Shown here piece after piece: positions 18,277 through 28,599 of a DNA stretch of 64,000 nt. The translations under genes were made by a program, and so were the position numbers. The stretch lies in assembly GCA_040879025.1 (NCBI GenBank), contig JBBDLF010000012.1, forward strand, positions 67,189-131,188. Reading direction: 5' to 3'. The notes beneath the pieces are model-generated. The model was given only the letters and a program-made list of their open reading frames with translations. It made no database searches and was not told where the DNA came from. The first letter of the stretch is position 1, and each line of letters opens with the position of its first letter. Source of the stretch: JBBDLF01 sp040879025 (lineage in GTDB: Bacteria > Pseudomonadota > Gammaproteobacteria > Pseudomonadales > Pseudohongiellaceae).

Positions 18277-19704
18277 TTATGGAACAAGTTGCCGGATGGT
18301 TCCGTCGTGCTTGTTGAGAAGAAAGACCTCGTTGCTCGAACTTCCGTCGAACCGCAGGTCGGCACGTGACGCCGGTGTTCTGCCCTGGGACCGGTTTTTC
18401 TCCTGAATAAGCTGAAGCAGCGTTTTGGCTTCACCTTCGTCATTGAACAAAACCCGGCGAATCGGATCCTGCCCACCACTGGGAAGATCGTCCGCTGAAA
18501 TAGAGAACAGCTCGCCGCTGGGGAGATCGCCGAACAGAACCAGATTCTCCAGTTGTGGAATTTCATCACTGCGGTAAACATGGAGTCCGGAGGCAGCGGA
18601 GCGGCCTGGAAGCAGCGGGTCCTGGTGCGCCCATTCAACAACCGGGTACGTGACCTCTGGATCGCTGCGCGGGTTACCGACATCCACCGCGCCGCCGCTG
18701 AATCGGAAGCTGCCCTCCCAGGCGTTCCACCCCAGATTGGCGCCGGGGGTCACCAGCGTCAGCTTTTCAACTACGTTTTGCCCGATGTCGGAGAGAAACA
18801 GATTCCCATTCACCGGGTCCCACGCGAAATGCTGCCCGTTACGAATACCGTAAGCAAAAATTTCTCCCAGCGTGTCTGCATCCCCGTCGCCGGCGAATGG
18901 GTTTTCGGCCGGGATTGCGTATTCACCATTGGCGCTGTCTGAACCATGCGGGTCAATACGCAAAAGCTTTCCGAAGGCCGAGGAGAGATCCTGAGCCATA
19001 TTGTAAGGATCACCACCGCTGCCTCCATCCGCCAGGGACACATACAGCAAACCAAAATCCGGGTCCGACGGTGCGGCCAGTGGGTTGAACCCAATCTGCC
19101 CGCCATTGTGGTTCCCGAACGGTTGCTGAACACGCAGCAGTTCCCTCGGGGCACCGCCGTCGTAGTGAGCTGCTTCGGGGTTTGATGCAGTCCATTCGTG
19201 CAGTACGGTGTCGTGGGAATCGCCGTCGCCACTTGGAACATAGTCCGGATCCGGTCCGGTGTTGCTGCTGTCCGTCCAGGTGTAGAACTTGCCGTAGCCC
19301 GGCGTATCAGGCTGATCAAATTGAGGATGAAAAGAAAAACCCTGAAACCCGGTTTCCCGGCTTGCCGCATTGACATGGACATCCCAGTCGGCGGCATTGA
19401 TGTCAATGTATTCCATAACCGTCTGCCCGTCATAGCTGAGGCTGTATAACGGGCCACGCATGTCATTGACAAACAACCGGCCGGTGCCGGGCTCATCGAC
19501 CAAGTGAATCATGCGCGCCGGTTCACCATCAATGTCCGGTAGCGAGGCAAACTCGACGAAATCTACGCGGATTACACCCTCGGTCGCGGCGATCGGTTCC
19601 GGGAACGGGTCATTCGTCACTTGCGCGCAGGCCGGAGCGGCCGTCGCCAGCAAACTGATTCCCAAGGTGAAAGCGATTTCCAAAGGGTGCCTGTCACTCA
19701 TCAT
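18277..19704 (-). CDS. PQQ-dependent sugar dehydrogenase (glucose/sorbosone dehydrogenase family)
   Basis: A 475-residue exported beta-propeller enzyme with a signal peptide ending near residue 28 (ATAAPACAQ). Family features include FQGFSFHPQFDQPDTPGYGKFYTW, FGNHNGGQIGFNP, YVSLADGGSGGDPYNMAQD and the NLGWNAWEGSFRF segment. Soluble family members oxidise aldose sugars with PQQ; others act on hydrophobic substrates, so the donor is uncertain. GGAGGA precedes the start. It is downstream of, and on the same strand as, the porin and decaheme cytochrome genes (225-bp gap), so it might feed electrons to that conduit; this is inference. Confidence 0.82.
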   Translation of the reverse strand: MMSDRHPLEIAFTLGISLLATAAPACAQVTNDPFPEPIAATEGVIRVDFVEFASLPDIDGEPARMIHLVDEPGTGRLFVNDMRGPLYSLSYDGQTVMEYIDINAADWDVHVNAASRETGFQGFSFHPQFDQPDTPGYGKFYTWTDSSNTGPDPDYVPSGDGDSHDTVLHEWTASNPEAAHYDGGAPRELLRVQQPFGNHNGGQIGFNPLAAPSDPDFGLLYVSLADGGSGGDPYNMAQDLSSAFGKLLRIDPHGSDSANGEYAIPAENPFAGDGDADTLGEIFAYGIRNGQHFAWDPVNGNLFLSDIGQNVVEKLTLVTPGANLGWNAWEGSFRFSGGAVDVGNPRSDPEVTYPVVEWAHQDPLLPGRSAASGLHVYRSDEIPQLENLVLFGDLPSGELFSISADDLPSGGQDPIRRVLFNDEGEAKTLLQLIQEKNRSQGRTPASRADLRFDGSSSNEVFLLNKHDGTIRQLVP

Positions 19705-19929
19705 GCATGTTCCTCCGGCCAGGTTCGTACGCGGTGTCTTTAAAAGCAGACCTTCAAAAACAGACCCGGCAATCAGGGTATTGCTGCCAGAGCCCGGTCA
19801 ATATCATACAAAGCCGGTTTCGAAGACACAAATACCCGGGCCCGCATTGACCGCATCCCGCGACAGTAAAACGCGCCGGCTGCCCGACACCTGCCTGTTC
19901 GCGTTCCCTGTTTGAGCGGTGCGCTGGTT

Positions 19930-22437
19930 TCAGAAGTCGAACTTAAGGTAAGTTCCGAGGAGGTGCGCGGAAAAATCTTCGGGGACGGCTTGCAGATAAA
20001 TGGTACCCGCCAGCACGGGATCAACCAGACCCTGATAGTGGAAATCGTCAAGGTCTTCCCTTTCATAGCGATAGAAAAAGCGGAGGGTGAAGTTGTCACG
20101 TATCGGCCAGGCCAGACTGGCTTCGGCCATATGAAGTTCAAAGGTCTGATCAGGATACGCGTTTCCCGCCACCTCTTGTGTATAGGCGTTGTTGAAAGCG
20201 CGCGGTGAAGCGTAGTCGTAACCCAGTTCACTTCTGGCAAACGAGTAGGTGTAGCTGGCTTCGAAAGTCAGGGCGCCGATTGCACGCTGATAACCGCCCC
20301 CGGCGGCGTGATTGATTTCCTTCGCCGCCTGCGACCAGACGGCATCGAGGCGGTATACCGCTCCACCCGGTGCCGGGTCGCTGCCAATGGGACCGGCATC
20401 GTTGATATTGCTGACGTCGCTGCGTCTGTCCTGGTAGCTGTAATAAAGAAATGCATCTGACTCTTTGTTGAACTGGTATGTCCATTCCGTGTTGAGAGTC
20501 AGACTCCTTGAATCGCGCAGGCCAAAATCCGCTTCGAAATCATCGTCGCTGATGCTGCCGGTGAGTTGCAAATCAGACTTGTCGGAAAGCAGAATATGGG
20601 CCTGGGCTCGAAGTGTCTGGCCGGATTTGTCGGCCAGATCATATTTACGCAGCGCCGAAAGCGTGTGAGGCACCTGGCCATCGGCAAACCGGGGCTGAAA
20701 ATCGGCGAAGGAACTTGAATAGAACTGTTCGTAGGGATTCGGATTATAGTCCGTTCCGGATCGATCCACGTGGATGTAGGTCATTCGCAGAATGGCGTTG
20801 TCCAGACTGCTGTTCGCAACTTCCAGTTTGATTTCATCATCCTCGACACGCGATCTTTCACGATGCGCATAGTCGGTTTCCTGGTGACGCAACCTCAGAT
20901 TCAATCGGGTGCCGGACTGCAGCCGATAGTCAAAACTGACGTCGCCGTGCGCACGGTCAATCGCGGGAGGAATATTGGCGATACGGACGCGGCTGCCAGG
21001 TACGGACGGGCGGTAAATTCCACCCAGACCGATTTTGACTGTGCCCAGCCCACCGTCAAGGGCCGGATAGCCATACTCGCCGGTTAACGGATTGAATACC
21101 CGGTAGTCGGTCTCGTTATCCTCGTCACGTACCCGCACTTCAAATTGCACACCGAGGTTGCGGGTGGGCCGTACGGCATAACGGGCCTGGGCGGTCAGGG
21201 TGTTGACACGCGCGTCAGCGCGCGCCTGACTGAGCGCGTTTACGGTATTCCAGTTGTCGAGGTTCACCGGATAGCTGCTTGAGCCGCCAATGCCGGTAGC
21301 GGTTGTCGGCGGCAGCAGCTTTTCATCCTGACTGGCCACGCTGTACGCCACTGTGGCGTTGAATCGCCCTGACCAGGGATCAAAGCGGGTTGCCAGATCG
21401 CCGCGGATGCTGTGAAAAGTATTGTCCGGAGCCAGCGCGAATTGTCCTTGAGGAGGAAAATAGACGCCGGCGAACGTGGGGATGCCCGGGTTTTCGAATG
21501 TCAGCGACTCGAACTCGTTACGGAAAAAGGAGCCGGTATAGGACAGGTTGCCCTGCAAGCGGTCACGCACGTATCGAAACCCGGTAATGACTTCGGTGGT
21601 TTGATGGTCAATGGGTTCGATGGTCTCAATCACCTGGCCGACTTGCGGATAGGAAAAGGTGCCGCCGAACGCTCGTGTTCCTTCGCGCGACTCACTGCTG
21701 ATCTGACCGTGAAATTGTAATTGTCGGTTTAAATCGAAGGTGAACAGGGCACCGCTCTTGTCCCGTTGCAACGCCAGCTTTCGCGGCGGCCGTGCGTTCA
21801 GGTAATTCCGCACATCCTCGGCTGTTGATTCGCCCGCCTGAATACCCGCGGGAAGAGCCAACACGCCGGTGCCGATACCGTCGTACAATGAACGAGAGTT
21901 GGTGCTGAAGGTATGTGGCGTACTCGAGAAAAAAGCGCCGAGCTTCATTTTGCCGTATTGGCCACCTTCAACATGGTAATACGAATCATCCCGCCCGACA
22001 GCGCCGCTGACCAAGCGAAAGTACTTACCCTCCTCGGGTTTGATGGCCTCGTATCCCAGTCCGCGCAGCATAAAGCCTTCAGACAGATCTCCGTATTCCA
22101 GAAAGCTCCCCGTGTCCGTGGTTCCGGAATTGCCGAGATAGCCGGCCTCAAGGACTCCGCGATACAGCCAGCCGGTTTCCGCCGCTTCGGTAAACCCGGG
22201 TGAGTTCATCACCGGCGGGTAAAGCAGCCCGGCTGGAGAACGGGCGTTCCGGGGATTGAAAATGTTCAGACCGAGTGGGGAATGACCGGTTTCGAACGCC
22301 AGGCCGTCGGGGTTCAACTCATTACCGGGCGAATCCGCTGCTGTGGCAAGGGAGACCATTAACAATGCCGGTATCACCATTAACACTGCCACCATGGCCG
22401 GGGTAAAAAATCGAAATGTCGGGTAATTTGGTTTCAT
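19930..22437 (-). CDS. MtrB/PioB-family outer-membrane beta-barrel porin
   Basis: An 835-residue protein with a signal peptide (VIPALLMVSLATAA) and a long succession of alternating amphipathic strands ending in a C-terminal aromatic strand (HLLGTYLKFDF), as in outer-membrane barrels. It follows the decaheme cytochrome gene by 41 bp, which is the usual MtrAB, MtoAB or PioAB arrangement: the barrel sheathes the cytochrome and passes electrons across the outer membrane. I see no CXXC motif near the N-terminus, which places it nearer to PioB-like members than to Shewanella MtrB. A separate surface cytochrome gene is not present in the window. Confidence 0.83.
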   Translation of the reverse strand: MKPNYPTFRFFTPAMVAVLMVIPALLMVSLATAADSPGNELNPDGLAFETGHSPLGLNIFNPRNARSPAGLLYPPVMNSPGFTEAAETGWLYRGVLEAGYLGNSGTTDTGSFLEYGDLSEGFMLRGLGYEAIKPEEGKYFRLVSGAVGRDDSYYHVEGGQYGKMKLGAFFSSTPHTFSTNSRSLYDGIGTGVLALPAGIQAGESTAEDVRNYLNARPPRKLALQRDKSGALFTFDLNRQLQFHGQISSESREGTRAFGGTFSYPQVGQVIETIEPIDHQTTEVITGFRYVRDRLQGNLSYTGSFFRNEFESLTFENPGIPTFAGVYFPPQGQFALAPDNTFHSIRGDLATRFDPWSGRFNATVAYSVASQDEKLLPPTTATGIGGSSSYPVNLDNWNTVNALSQARADARVNTLTAQARYAVRPTRNLGVQFEVRVRDEDNETDYRVFNPLTGEYGYPALDGGLGTVKIGLGGIYRPSVPGSRVRIANIPPAIDRAHGDVSFDYRLQSGTRLNLRLRHQETDYAHRERSRVEDDEIKLEVANSSLDNAILRMTYIHVDRSGTDYNPNPYEQFYSSSFADFQPRFADGQVPHTLSALRKYDLADKSGQTLRAQAHILLSDKSDLQLTGSISDDDFEADFGLRDSRSLTLNTEWTYQFNKESDAFLYYSYQDRRSDVSNINDAGPIGSDPAPGGAVYRLDAVWSQAAKEINHAAGGGYQRAIGALTFEASYTYSFARSELGYDYASPRAFNNAYTQEVAGNAYPDQTFELHMAEASLAWPIRDNFTLRFFYRYEREDLDDFHYQGLVDPVLAGTIYLQAVPEDFSAHLLGTYLKFDF

Positions 22438-22478
22438 TGTTCAGCCTTTGGTACAGGACACTGGAACCGGACCGGACA

Positions 22479-23450
22479 CTAGCGATGAAAATCCGCACCG
22501 GAAGGATGATTCGACCCGTGTATCTGTACATGACAGTTCTGGCAACTGCGCCCGATCAGCCGCGAGTCCGGCCTTGGTCCACCCGCCAGATTGCCCCGCG
22601 TCATCAGGTCATTCACGTGCCCTGTCATGGTATGACATTGCTGGCACAATAATGGTCGTGCAGTGAGAAGCAGACTTTCATGATTGGAACCGTGAGGAGT
22701 ATGGCAGTTGGTACAGCTCTCCCGTACCGGTGCATGTTCAAAAAGGAACGGGCCTCGCTTTTCCGCGTGACATTGATAGCAGGTTTCGTTAATGCTGGTG
22801 GTCTGCAACAGGGGCGAGGTCACGCTGCCGTGAGGAGCGTGGCAGTCTGTGCAATTGATATTGCCTTCCGTGAGCGGCATGTGGGAGCGCCGGTTAAACT
22901 CCGCGCGCTGGGTCTGATGACAAGCAAAACAGGTCTCGTTGACACCCTGTCTGGCTAACAGACCGCTGCTGGAAAACTCAGCCATCGGGTTATGACAGTC
23001 GGCACAGGCTATATCATTGCGATCATGGACAGAGCCGAACCAGTGAATACGCTCGCCGCCCTGATGACAGCCCAGACACACCTGGTTTTGTGCAACCACC
23101 GGTGTGGGGCTGTCAAAGGTAAAGCGCAGTATGGAATCAGTCACCGCGGGATTTTCGATATGTTCAGAGCCGGGGCCGTGGCAGGACTCGCAGCCTGCCG
23201 CTTCACCCCATTGGCCGTTAATATCAGAATTGAAAGCCACGGAATGAGCGGTATGCGCCCACTGAGTGCCGGCGGCGCTATGACAGGTAACACAGGTGTC
23301 GGAACCAACAAAATCCCGCTGCTCGAATATGGCCAGGCCGGATTGCTGAGCCACGCTGCCTGACATGCCTGACGACAGGATCAGCCAGCCAAAGGGAATG
23401 GAACACAGCGCCAAAAGGCACAGCAAACGTTTCTTGTTATTGTCAGGCAC
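22479..23450 (-). CDS. Decaheme c-type cytochrome (DmsE/MtrA/PioA family)
   Basis: About 323 residues with a signal peptide (LLCLLALCSIPFGWLILSSG) and exactly ten CXXCH haem-binding motifs: CVTCH, CESCH, CLGCH, CADCH, CFACH, CTDCH, CYQCH, CTNCH, CQQCH, CQNCH. This count and size match the MtrA/DmsE/PioA periplasmic electron wire. The frame opens at GTG 23477, but GTG 23450 follows AGGGGAG by four to five bases and starts just before the signal peptide, so it is preferred. With the porin downstream it should carry electrons between periplasm and exterior. Direction (metal reduction or Fe(II) oxidation) cannot be told. Confidence 0.93.
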   Translation of the reverse strand: MPDNNKKRLLCLLALCSIPFGWLILSSGMSGSVAQQSGLAIFEQRDFVGSDTCVTCHSAAGTQWAHTAHSVAFNSDINGQWGEAAGCESCHGPGSEHIENPAVTDSILRFTFDSPTPVVAQNQVCLGCHQGGERIHWFGSVHDRNDIACADCHNPMAEFSSSGLLARQGVNETCFACHQTQRAEFNRRSHMPLTEGNINCTDCHAPHGSVTSPLLQTTSINETCYQCHAEKRGPFLFEHAPVRESCTNCHTPHGSNHESLLLTARPLLCQQCHTMTGHVNDLMTRGNLAGGPRPDSRLIGRSCQNCHVQIHGSNHPSGADFHR

Positions 23451-23740
23451 ACAGATCTCCCCTGTGCAGAGCGACACGCTGTAGATTCAGGTCTGCAACG
23501 CCCGCTTGCGATTGTTATTGTTTTTGTTCCCTACGCTGCCCCGAATGGCCTCCATGCCTGTCGGAATTCCGGCGATTATGGATGCAAAGACCGCCCCGAT
23601 CCAGGGAATAGTTCATCTTTTAAGGTTTCGCACCGTTAAAGGAAATCTGACACCGAACCGTCCTTATACCGATCGTTTCCGAATGCTGCCGGGATGCGGA
23701 AGGCATACACCGGTCTTGGGTATGCGCCATCGATTCCGGG

Positions 23741-24103
23741 TCAAATTTTCTTTTCCGGCATATTGTCCAGTTCGACCATCGGGCGAATTTCGATCGTGCC
23801 GACACGGGCGGATGGAATTCGCGCCGCGATAGCCATCGCCTCGTCAAGGGTATTGACGTTTACCATGAAGTAGCCGCCAAGCTGTTCATGCGTCTCGGCG
23901 AAGGGGCCATCGGTGATCAGACTTTCGCCCTCGCGTACGCGCACACTGGTTGCGGTGTCGACGTCGTGCAGTGGTGAGGCGTGCACATAGACTCCTTCCT
24001 GGTTCAGGGCGTGACAGAGTTTGCGGGACTCGTCCATGCAGGCTTCCTTTTCACCTTCTTTCCAGATGGTTTCATCAATATACGCTAACAAGAGATATTT
24101 CAT
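23741..24103 (-). CDS. YciI-like family protein (YCII-related domain)
   Basis: About 120 residues: MKYLLLAYIDETIW, then a helix, HASPLHDVDTATSVRVREGE, and LITDGPFAETHEQLGGYFMV, the pattern of DGPF-type YCII domains. These form ferredoxin-like dimers of unknown biochemical role and are often next to ECF sigma factors, but none is seen here. ATG 24103 has GGAG seven bases upstream; the GTG at 24115 overlaps that site. Confidence 0.85.
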   Translation of the reverse strand: MKYLLLAYIDETIWKEGEKEACMDESRKLCHALNQEGVYVHASPLHDVDTATSVRVREGESLITDGPFAETHEQLGGYFMVNVNTLDEAMAIAARIPSARVGTIEIRPMVELDNMPEKKI

Positions 24104-24165
24104 TACAGACTCCACGAATTGGTTGATTCACCGGCGGAAATGATGCGAATTAACGGGACAGGACA

Positions 24166-25731
24166 CTAACGTTGCAGTTCGCCCTGAGCCTGAATAAGAA
24201 ACGGGCCAGGTTCACCGTAGCTTTGTTCCAGCAGGGTGCTGAGTTCCTCGGCGGTATTGGCTGTGGCTCCGGGCACTCCGAAGCCGCGGGCCAGACTCAG
24301 CCAGTCGATTTCCGGGTTGGCGATGTCGAAGAGGCTGGCGGCGGTTCTGCCGGGATTATCGACGCCGATGCGGGCATATTCCACATTCAGAATATTATAG
24401 GTCCTGTTGGCGAAAATGACCGTGGTCACGTTCAGTTGTTCCCGCGCCTGGGTCCACAGGCACTGTATTGTGTAGGCGGCACCGCCGTCGCCCAGCAAGG
24501 CCACGACCGGTCTGCCGGGGCAGGCCAGGGCCGCCCCGGTTGCGGCGGGCCCGCCCTGGCCGATCGAACCGCCGGTCAGGGTCAGCCAGGTATGCGGCGC
24601 GGCGTGCTGGCATGCCGGATAGGCCGCGTTACCGCCGCCTGAATCGGTGCAGACAATGGCATTTTCTGGAAGGGTGGCGGCAATCGACTGAACAATGGAT
24701 CGATTGGTCAGACTGCCTTCGGGTCGGGAGATGGCGGATTTCTCAAAGCGAGTGACATCTTCATCCGCGGCGCCGAGCCGTTCCGCGAGCCGGGCCAATG
24801 CATCAACGGCATCCTCCTCCACCCGTGTCAGCGTAAGTATCTTGCAGGAGGCCGGGGTGAGTTGACTGGGAATTCCCTGATAGGCAAAAAAGCTGACCGG
24901 AACGCGGCCACCCACCAGAATGAAATGCCGGGTGTCCTTGAGCGTGTCCAATATCTGTTCCGGGAAGTAGGGCAGTCTTTCCACCTGAATCTGTCCCGGA
25001 CCGCCGTCAATGCGCGCAGGAAACGTTCCGGTCAGCAGTCGGCAACCGGTTTTTGCGGCGATGCGGCTGGCGGATTCCAGGGCGGCGGGCTGTAGCGCGT
25101 GCTGGTCAAGCATCAGTGCCGTTGCGCCGCCCTGCTTCAGGATACTGGCGACACTTTCAACAGCATATTCATCGGCCAGACCGCGGCGCGGCCGCGGATT
25201 GGGACCTACGGGTCCTCCGGATTCCCCCCAGGCAGCATCAGCGCCCATGATCAACGTGGCTATCTGCCCCTGGGAATCCGGCGTTTGCCGCAGGGCGGCA
25301 GTGAAGGCATCAGCGCCGTCCCGCGCCAGCGTAGCGGCGGTGCCATTGGATTTGATCCAGGCGGAGCAATTGCGGGCGAGGGTATCGATATCAGAAGTCA
25401 GCGGCGCGTCATAGCCCATATGATAATGGGGATGGTTGCCTACAATATTGATCAAGGGAGTTCTGGCCTTGCGGGCATTGTGCAAATTGGCAATGCCATT
25501 GGCCAGACCTGGCCCCAAATGGAGCAGGGTTGCCGCGGGTTTACCGGTCATGCGGCCGTAGCCATCGGCGGCGCCGGTACAGACGCCTTCGAACAACGCC
25601 AGCACTGACCGGATCCGGGGCACTGCATCCAGCGCCTGCACCGCATGCATTTCCGACGTCCCCGGATTGGCGATACACAGCTCGACGCCGCAATCGGCAA
25701 GGGTTTCTATAAGCGCGTTGGCACCGTTCAT
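24166..25731 (-). CDS. Thiamine-diphosphate-dependent enzyme (acetolactate synthase large-subunit-like)
   Basis: 521 residues with the three-domain ThDP layout. The cofactor-activating Glu is in LALFEGVCTGAADGYGRM (E48), and the Mg-ThDP motif begins at LLGDGGAAYTIQ near 409 and ends at IFANRTYNIL near 436. GTSEMHAVQAL and LLHLGPGLANGIANLHNAR are typical of the benzoylformate decarboxylase/acetolactate synthase branch. There is no regulatory small subunit gene, so a catabolic 2-oxo-acid decarboxylase or carboligase is as likely as branched-chain synthesis. The start follows GGAGAAG at good distance. Confidence 0.85.
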   Translation of the reverse strand: MNGANALIETLADCGVELCIANPGTSEMHAVQALDAVPRIRSVLALFEGVCTGAADGYGRMTGKPAATLLHLGPGLANGIANLHNARKARTPLINIVGNHPHYHMGYDAPLTSDIDTLARNCSAWIKSNGTAATLARDGADAFTAALRQTPDSQGQIATLIMGADAAWGESGGPVGPNPRPRRGLADEYAVESVASILKQGGATALMLDQHALQPAALESASRIAAKTGCRLLTGTFPARIDGGPGQIQVERLPYFPEQILDTLKDTRHFILVGGRVPVSFFAYQGIPSQLTPASCKILTLTRVEEDAVDALARLAERLGAADEDVTRFEKSAISRPEGSLTNRSIVQSIAATLPENAIVCTDSGGGNAAYPACQHAAPHTWLTLTGGSIGQGGPAATGAALACPGRPVVALLGDGGAAYTIQCLWTQAREQLNVTTVIFANRTYNILNVEYARIGVDNPGRTAASLFDIANPEIDWLSLARGFGVPGATANTAEELSTLLEQSYGEPGPFLIQAQGELQR

Positions 25732-25839
25732 ACAGACTTCTCCATTAAAAAGAGCGTAACTATAACGTGGACAGAAGGTCAGGTCTCGGGGGCAAGGAAC
25801 CCGAGCTCTTGACTATTCAATATTGAAGACCTGGCCTCC

Positions 25840-26820
25840 TCATTTTGAGGGGTCGAGGGAAATCATAAGAGATTTGGTGTAGCGGTCGCCGCGGACACCA
25901 CCGGTTTCGAAAATCATGGCGACACGCTCCAGGTCAGTGGTGCTGATACTCAGATTTGCGGCGGCGGCATTCTCTTCGACATAGTTGACATGTTTCGTGC
26001 CCGGAATTGGTACAAAGTCCGGGTCCTGGGCCAGTACCCAGGCCAGGGCCAGCTGAGCCGTTGTGCACTCGTTGTCCGAGGCAATATCCTCGAGCTGTTT
26101 CACCAGAGACAGATTGTGAGAAAAGTCTTCGCCTGTAAAGCGGGGCATGGTCTGGCGCATATCGTCCGGTTCAAGCGCAGTCATGTCGGTGATCCTGCCG
26201 GTAAGAAACCCACGGCCCAGCGGGCTGAACGGGACGAAACCAATGCCGAGTTCTCGGCAGCAATCAAAAACCTTGTACTCAGGTTCCCGCGACCACAGCG
26301 AATATTCCGACTGCACGGCACAGACCGGATGTACCTTGTGTGCGCGGCGGATGGTTTCATCGGAGCATTCAGACAGACCGATATAGCGTATATCGCCGGC
26401 CTTGACCCTGTCCGCCAGCGCGCCGACGCTGTCCTCAATCGGCACATTGAAATCGCGTCTATGCAGATAGTACAGGTCGATCACGTCAGTCTGCAGACGG
26501 CGCATGCTTTGTTCACAGGTTTTGCGTATATTGTCCGCAGTGCAGTCCACGGCGCGCTTGCCGTCGCGCACGACGATACCGCATTTGCTGGCCAGAACGA
26601 ATTCATTCCGGCGGGTTTTCAGAATTTCCCCGATCAGTTCTTCATTGTGACCCAAGCCGTAGAGGCTGGCGGTATCAAGAAAGGTATAGCCGATGTCGAG
26701 CGCACGGTGCAGCGCGCGTTCCGATTCCCGTCGGTCCGCCTGACCGTATGACTGAGACATGCTCATGCAACCCAGTCCGATAGCGGAAACTTCAAGCGGC
26801 CCTATGTGTCGATTCTGCAT
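25840..26820 (-). CDS. Aldo/keto reductase
   Basis: 326 residues from ATG 26820 with GGAG six bases upstream; the frame extends to 27039 but that region lacks family features. The NADPH-dependent TIM-barrel reductase signature is complete: GLGCMSMSQSYGQ, the catalytic Asp49 and Tyr54 in FLDTASLYG, Lys near 79 in VLASKCG, and His in DLYYLHRRD. The C-terminal NADP-binding stretch IPGTKHVNYVEENAAA is present. It resembles the YajO/Tas-like AKR group that reduces varied aldehydes. Same strand as the ThDP gene with 108 bp between. Confidence 0.88.
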   Translation of the reverse strand: MQNRHIGPLEVSAIGLGCMSMSQSYGQADRRESERALHRALDIGYTFLDTASLYGLGHNEELIGEILKTRRNEFVLASKCGIVVRDGKRAVDCTADNIRKTCEQSMRRLQTDVIDLYYLHRRDFNVPIEDSVGALADRVKAGDIRYIGLSECSDETIRRAHKVHPVCAVQSEYSLWSREPEYKVFDCCRELGIGFVPFSPLGRGFLTGRITDMTALEPDDMRQTMPRFTGEDFSHNLSLVKQLEDIASDNECTTAQLALAWVLAQDPDFVPIPGTKHVNYVEENAAAANLSISTTDLERVAMIFETGGVRGDRYTKSLMISLDPSK

Positions 26821-27213
26821 ATCCGGCTCCCGAGCGGCGTATTTTTTGAGCGAGTTTAGCACGGCTTGCCGGCCCGCCCGAATCGGCAGACACCATTCAT
26901 CTCCTGTTAAGCCTGTCGAGGGTATTGTTTGTTGCATTGCGGAAGAGGCCGGATTTCGGCAATACCTGCAGACTGTTACCTCGCACACGTTTTTACAGTC
27001 AAGGGAGAGCTGGCCCCATGCCGCCGCCCGGCGGACCACTGCGGGGTTTTTTTTGCCCGCGATTTATCCTCAATCAGGCCGGAACGCCCGGTCAAATTGT
27101 AAACAAGGCCGACGAAGTATCCATTTTACCGCTGTTGATTCTTTGCTATGATGGCGAGTTTGGGCGTTTCGGCACCCTGAAAAACAACGAACGCCGCGTC
27201 ATGCAGACTCGCA

Positions 27214-28599
27214 ATGAATTATTCCATCCCGATAATTGCCGTTTTTCGTGAACTGACGCCCCTGCCGACTTTTCGCACCCTGATTCTGGCCCTAACGCTT
27301 GCCGGCTTATGCCACAATGCGCTCGCGCTTGAAGCGATCAACCCCGATGACGAAGTCGATTTGCCCAGGGATCTCAGCCAGGTGCATTTTTACTTGCTGA
27401 CCATCGATGTTGGTGATCGTATCTGGGACAACTTCGGCCACACGGCTCTCAGGGTAGTGGATGAAAACAGCAATACAGACATGGTTTTCAACTGGGGCCT
27501 GTTCGATACCAGTGTAGGGCTGGTGAGATTTTCCACCGATTTCTTCCTCGGTATCATGAATTATCAACTGGGGACATCATCGCCTGAAGCGGAGCTGAAC
27601 CTGTACCGGCAGCAGCAACGCAGCGTCTGGCAGGACCGCATCAATCTCAATAACGCACAGAAGGAAAGACTGTATCGACGTCTGTTGTGGAACCTGCAGA
27701 CGGAGAATCGCGTTTATTCCTATGAGTATTTTGACGATAACTGCACCACCCGCGTACGCGACTACCTCGATGAAGCGCTGATGGGCAAGATTCAGGGTCA
27801 TGCCACCGACATGACCAACTGGACCTACCGGGATGCCGTTGTCGATCATTACCGCTCCCTGGCTCCCATTGCCATGTCCCTTGATATCCTGATGAACAGT
27901 GGAATCGACAGGTACATGACAGAGTGGGAAGCCATGTTTCTGCCGCTGGTTCTGCGTCGCGAGTTGATGGAAATTCCTTCCGATGTGGCGGTGGATGGTG
28001 AGCGCCGGATGTTACTCTCGCCGGGGGAAATGCTGCTGACATTTCCGGCGCCCGCCACTCAGCCCAATGCCTACTATTTCGCCGCCGGAGCGCTTTGGCT
28101 ACCGGTGATACTGCTGTTTCCCCTGGTCCGCCGGGTGCCCATAGCCAGCCTGTCCGCACAATCTCGCTACACGTTGCGGTCCCCCCGGTTCAGCTTCAGG
28201 GTGATGGGCATGGCCGGGTTGATCACGTCGCTGTTCAGCGGCACCTACGGGCTGATGATGCTGGGTGGGTGGTTTTTTTCCGGGCACAATGACCTTTACC
28301 ATAACGTGAATTTGCTGCTGTTCTGGCCTACGGATGTACTGGGAGTAGTGGTGTCGTTACGCTGGCTGGTGATGGCCAAACCCTGGCCGATGTCCCACAA
28401 CACGGCACCGTTTATCAATTGGTATCTGCTGGCTCACGTGCTGGGGATGGTAATTTATGCGGTGGTGGCGATTTTCGGACTGGCGGCCCAGGCATTGCTG
28501 AACCCGTTGCTCTTTATCGTTCCCGGATTCTTCCTCTATACCGTGTTGATCTGGATGACGGGTTTTCAGCTCGGCAGAACCCGGGCAATGTTTGCCTGA
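27214..28599 (+). CDS. DUF4105 (Lnb-like N-terminal) membrane protein
   Basis: 461 residues. After an N-terminal signal-like helix (TLILALTLAGLCHNALA) comes a periplasmic domain of the DUF4105 family with HFYLLTIDVGDRIWDNFGHTALRV and YFDDNCTTRVRDYLDEAL; the conserved His and Cys suggest a papain-like or lipid-processing fold as proposed for this family. The C-terminal 170 residues contain several membrane helices. Function is not established. It converges on the Pal-like gene with 128 bp between stops, where I see no clear terminator. Confidence 0.75.
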   Translation: MNYSIPIIAVFRELTPLPTFRTLILALTLAGLCHNALALEAINPDDEVDLPRDLSQVHFYLLTIDVGDRIWDNFGHTALRVVDENSNTDMVFNWGLFDTSVGLVRFSTDFFLGIMNYQLGTSSPEAELNLYRQQQRSVWQDRINLNNAQKERLYRRLLWNLQTENRVYSYEYFDDNCTTRVRDYLDEALMGKIQGHATDMTNWTYRDAVVDHYRSLAPIAMSLDILMNSGIDRYMTEWEAMFLPLVLRRELMEIPSDVAVDGERRMLLSPGEMLLTFPAPATQPNAYYFAAGALWLPVILLFPLVRRVPIASLSAQSRYTLRSPRFSFRVMGMAGLITSLFSGTYGLMMLGGWFFSGHNDLYHNVNLLLFWPTDVLGVVVSLRWLVMAKPWPMSHNTAPFINWYLLAHVLGMVIYAVVAIFGLAAQALLNPLLFIVPGFFLYTVLIWMTGFQLGRTRAMFA

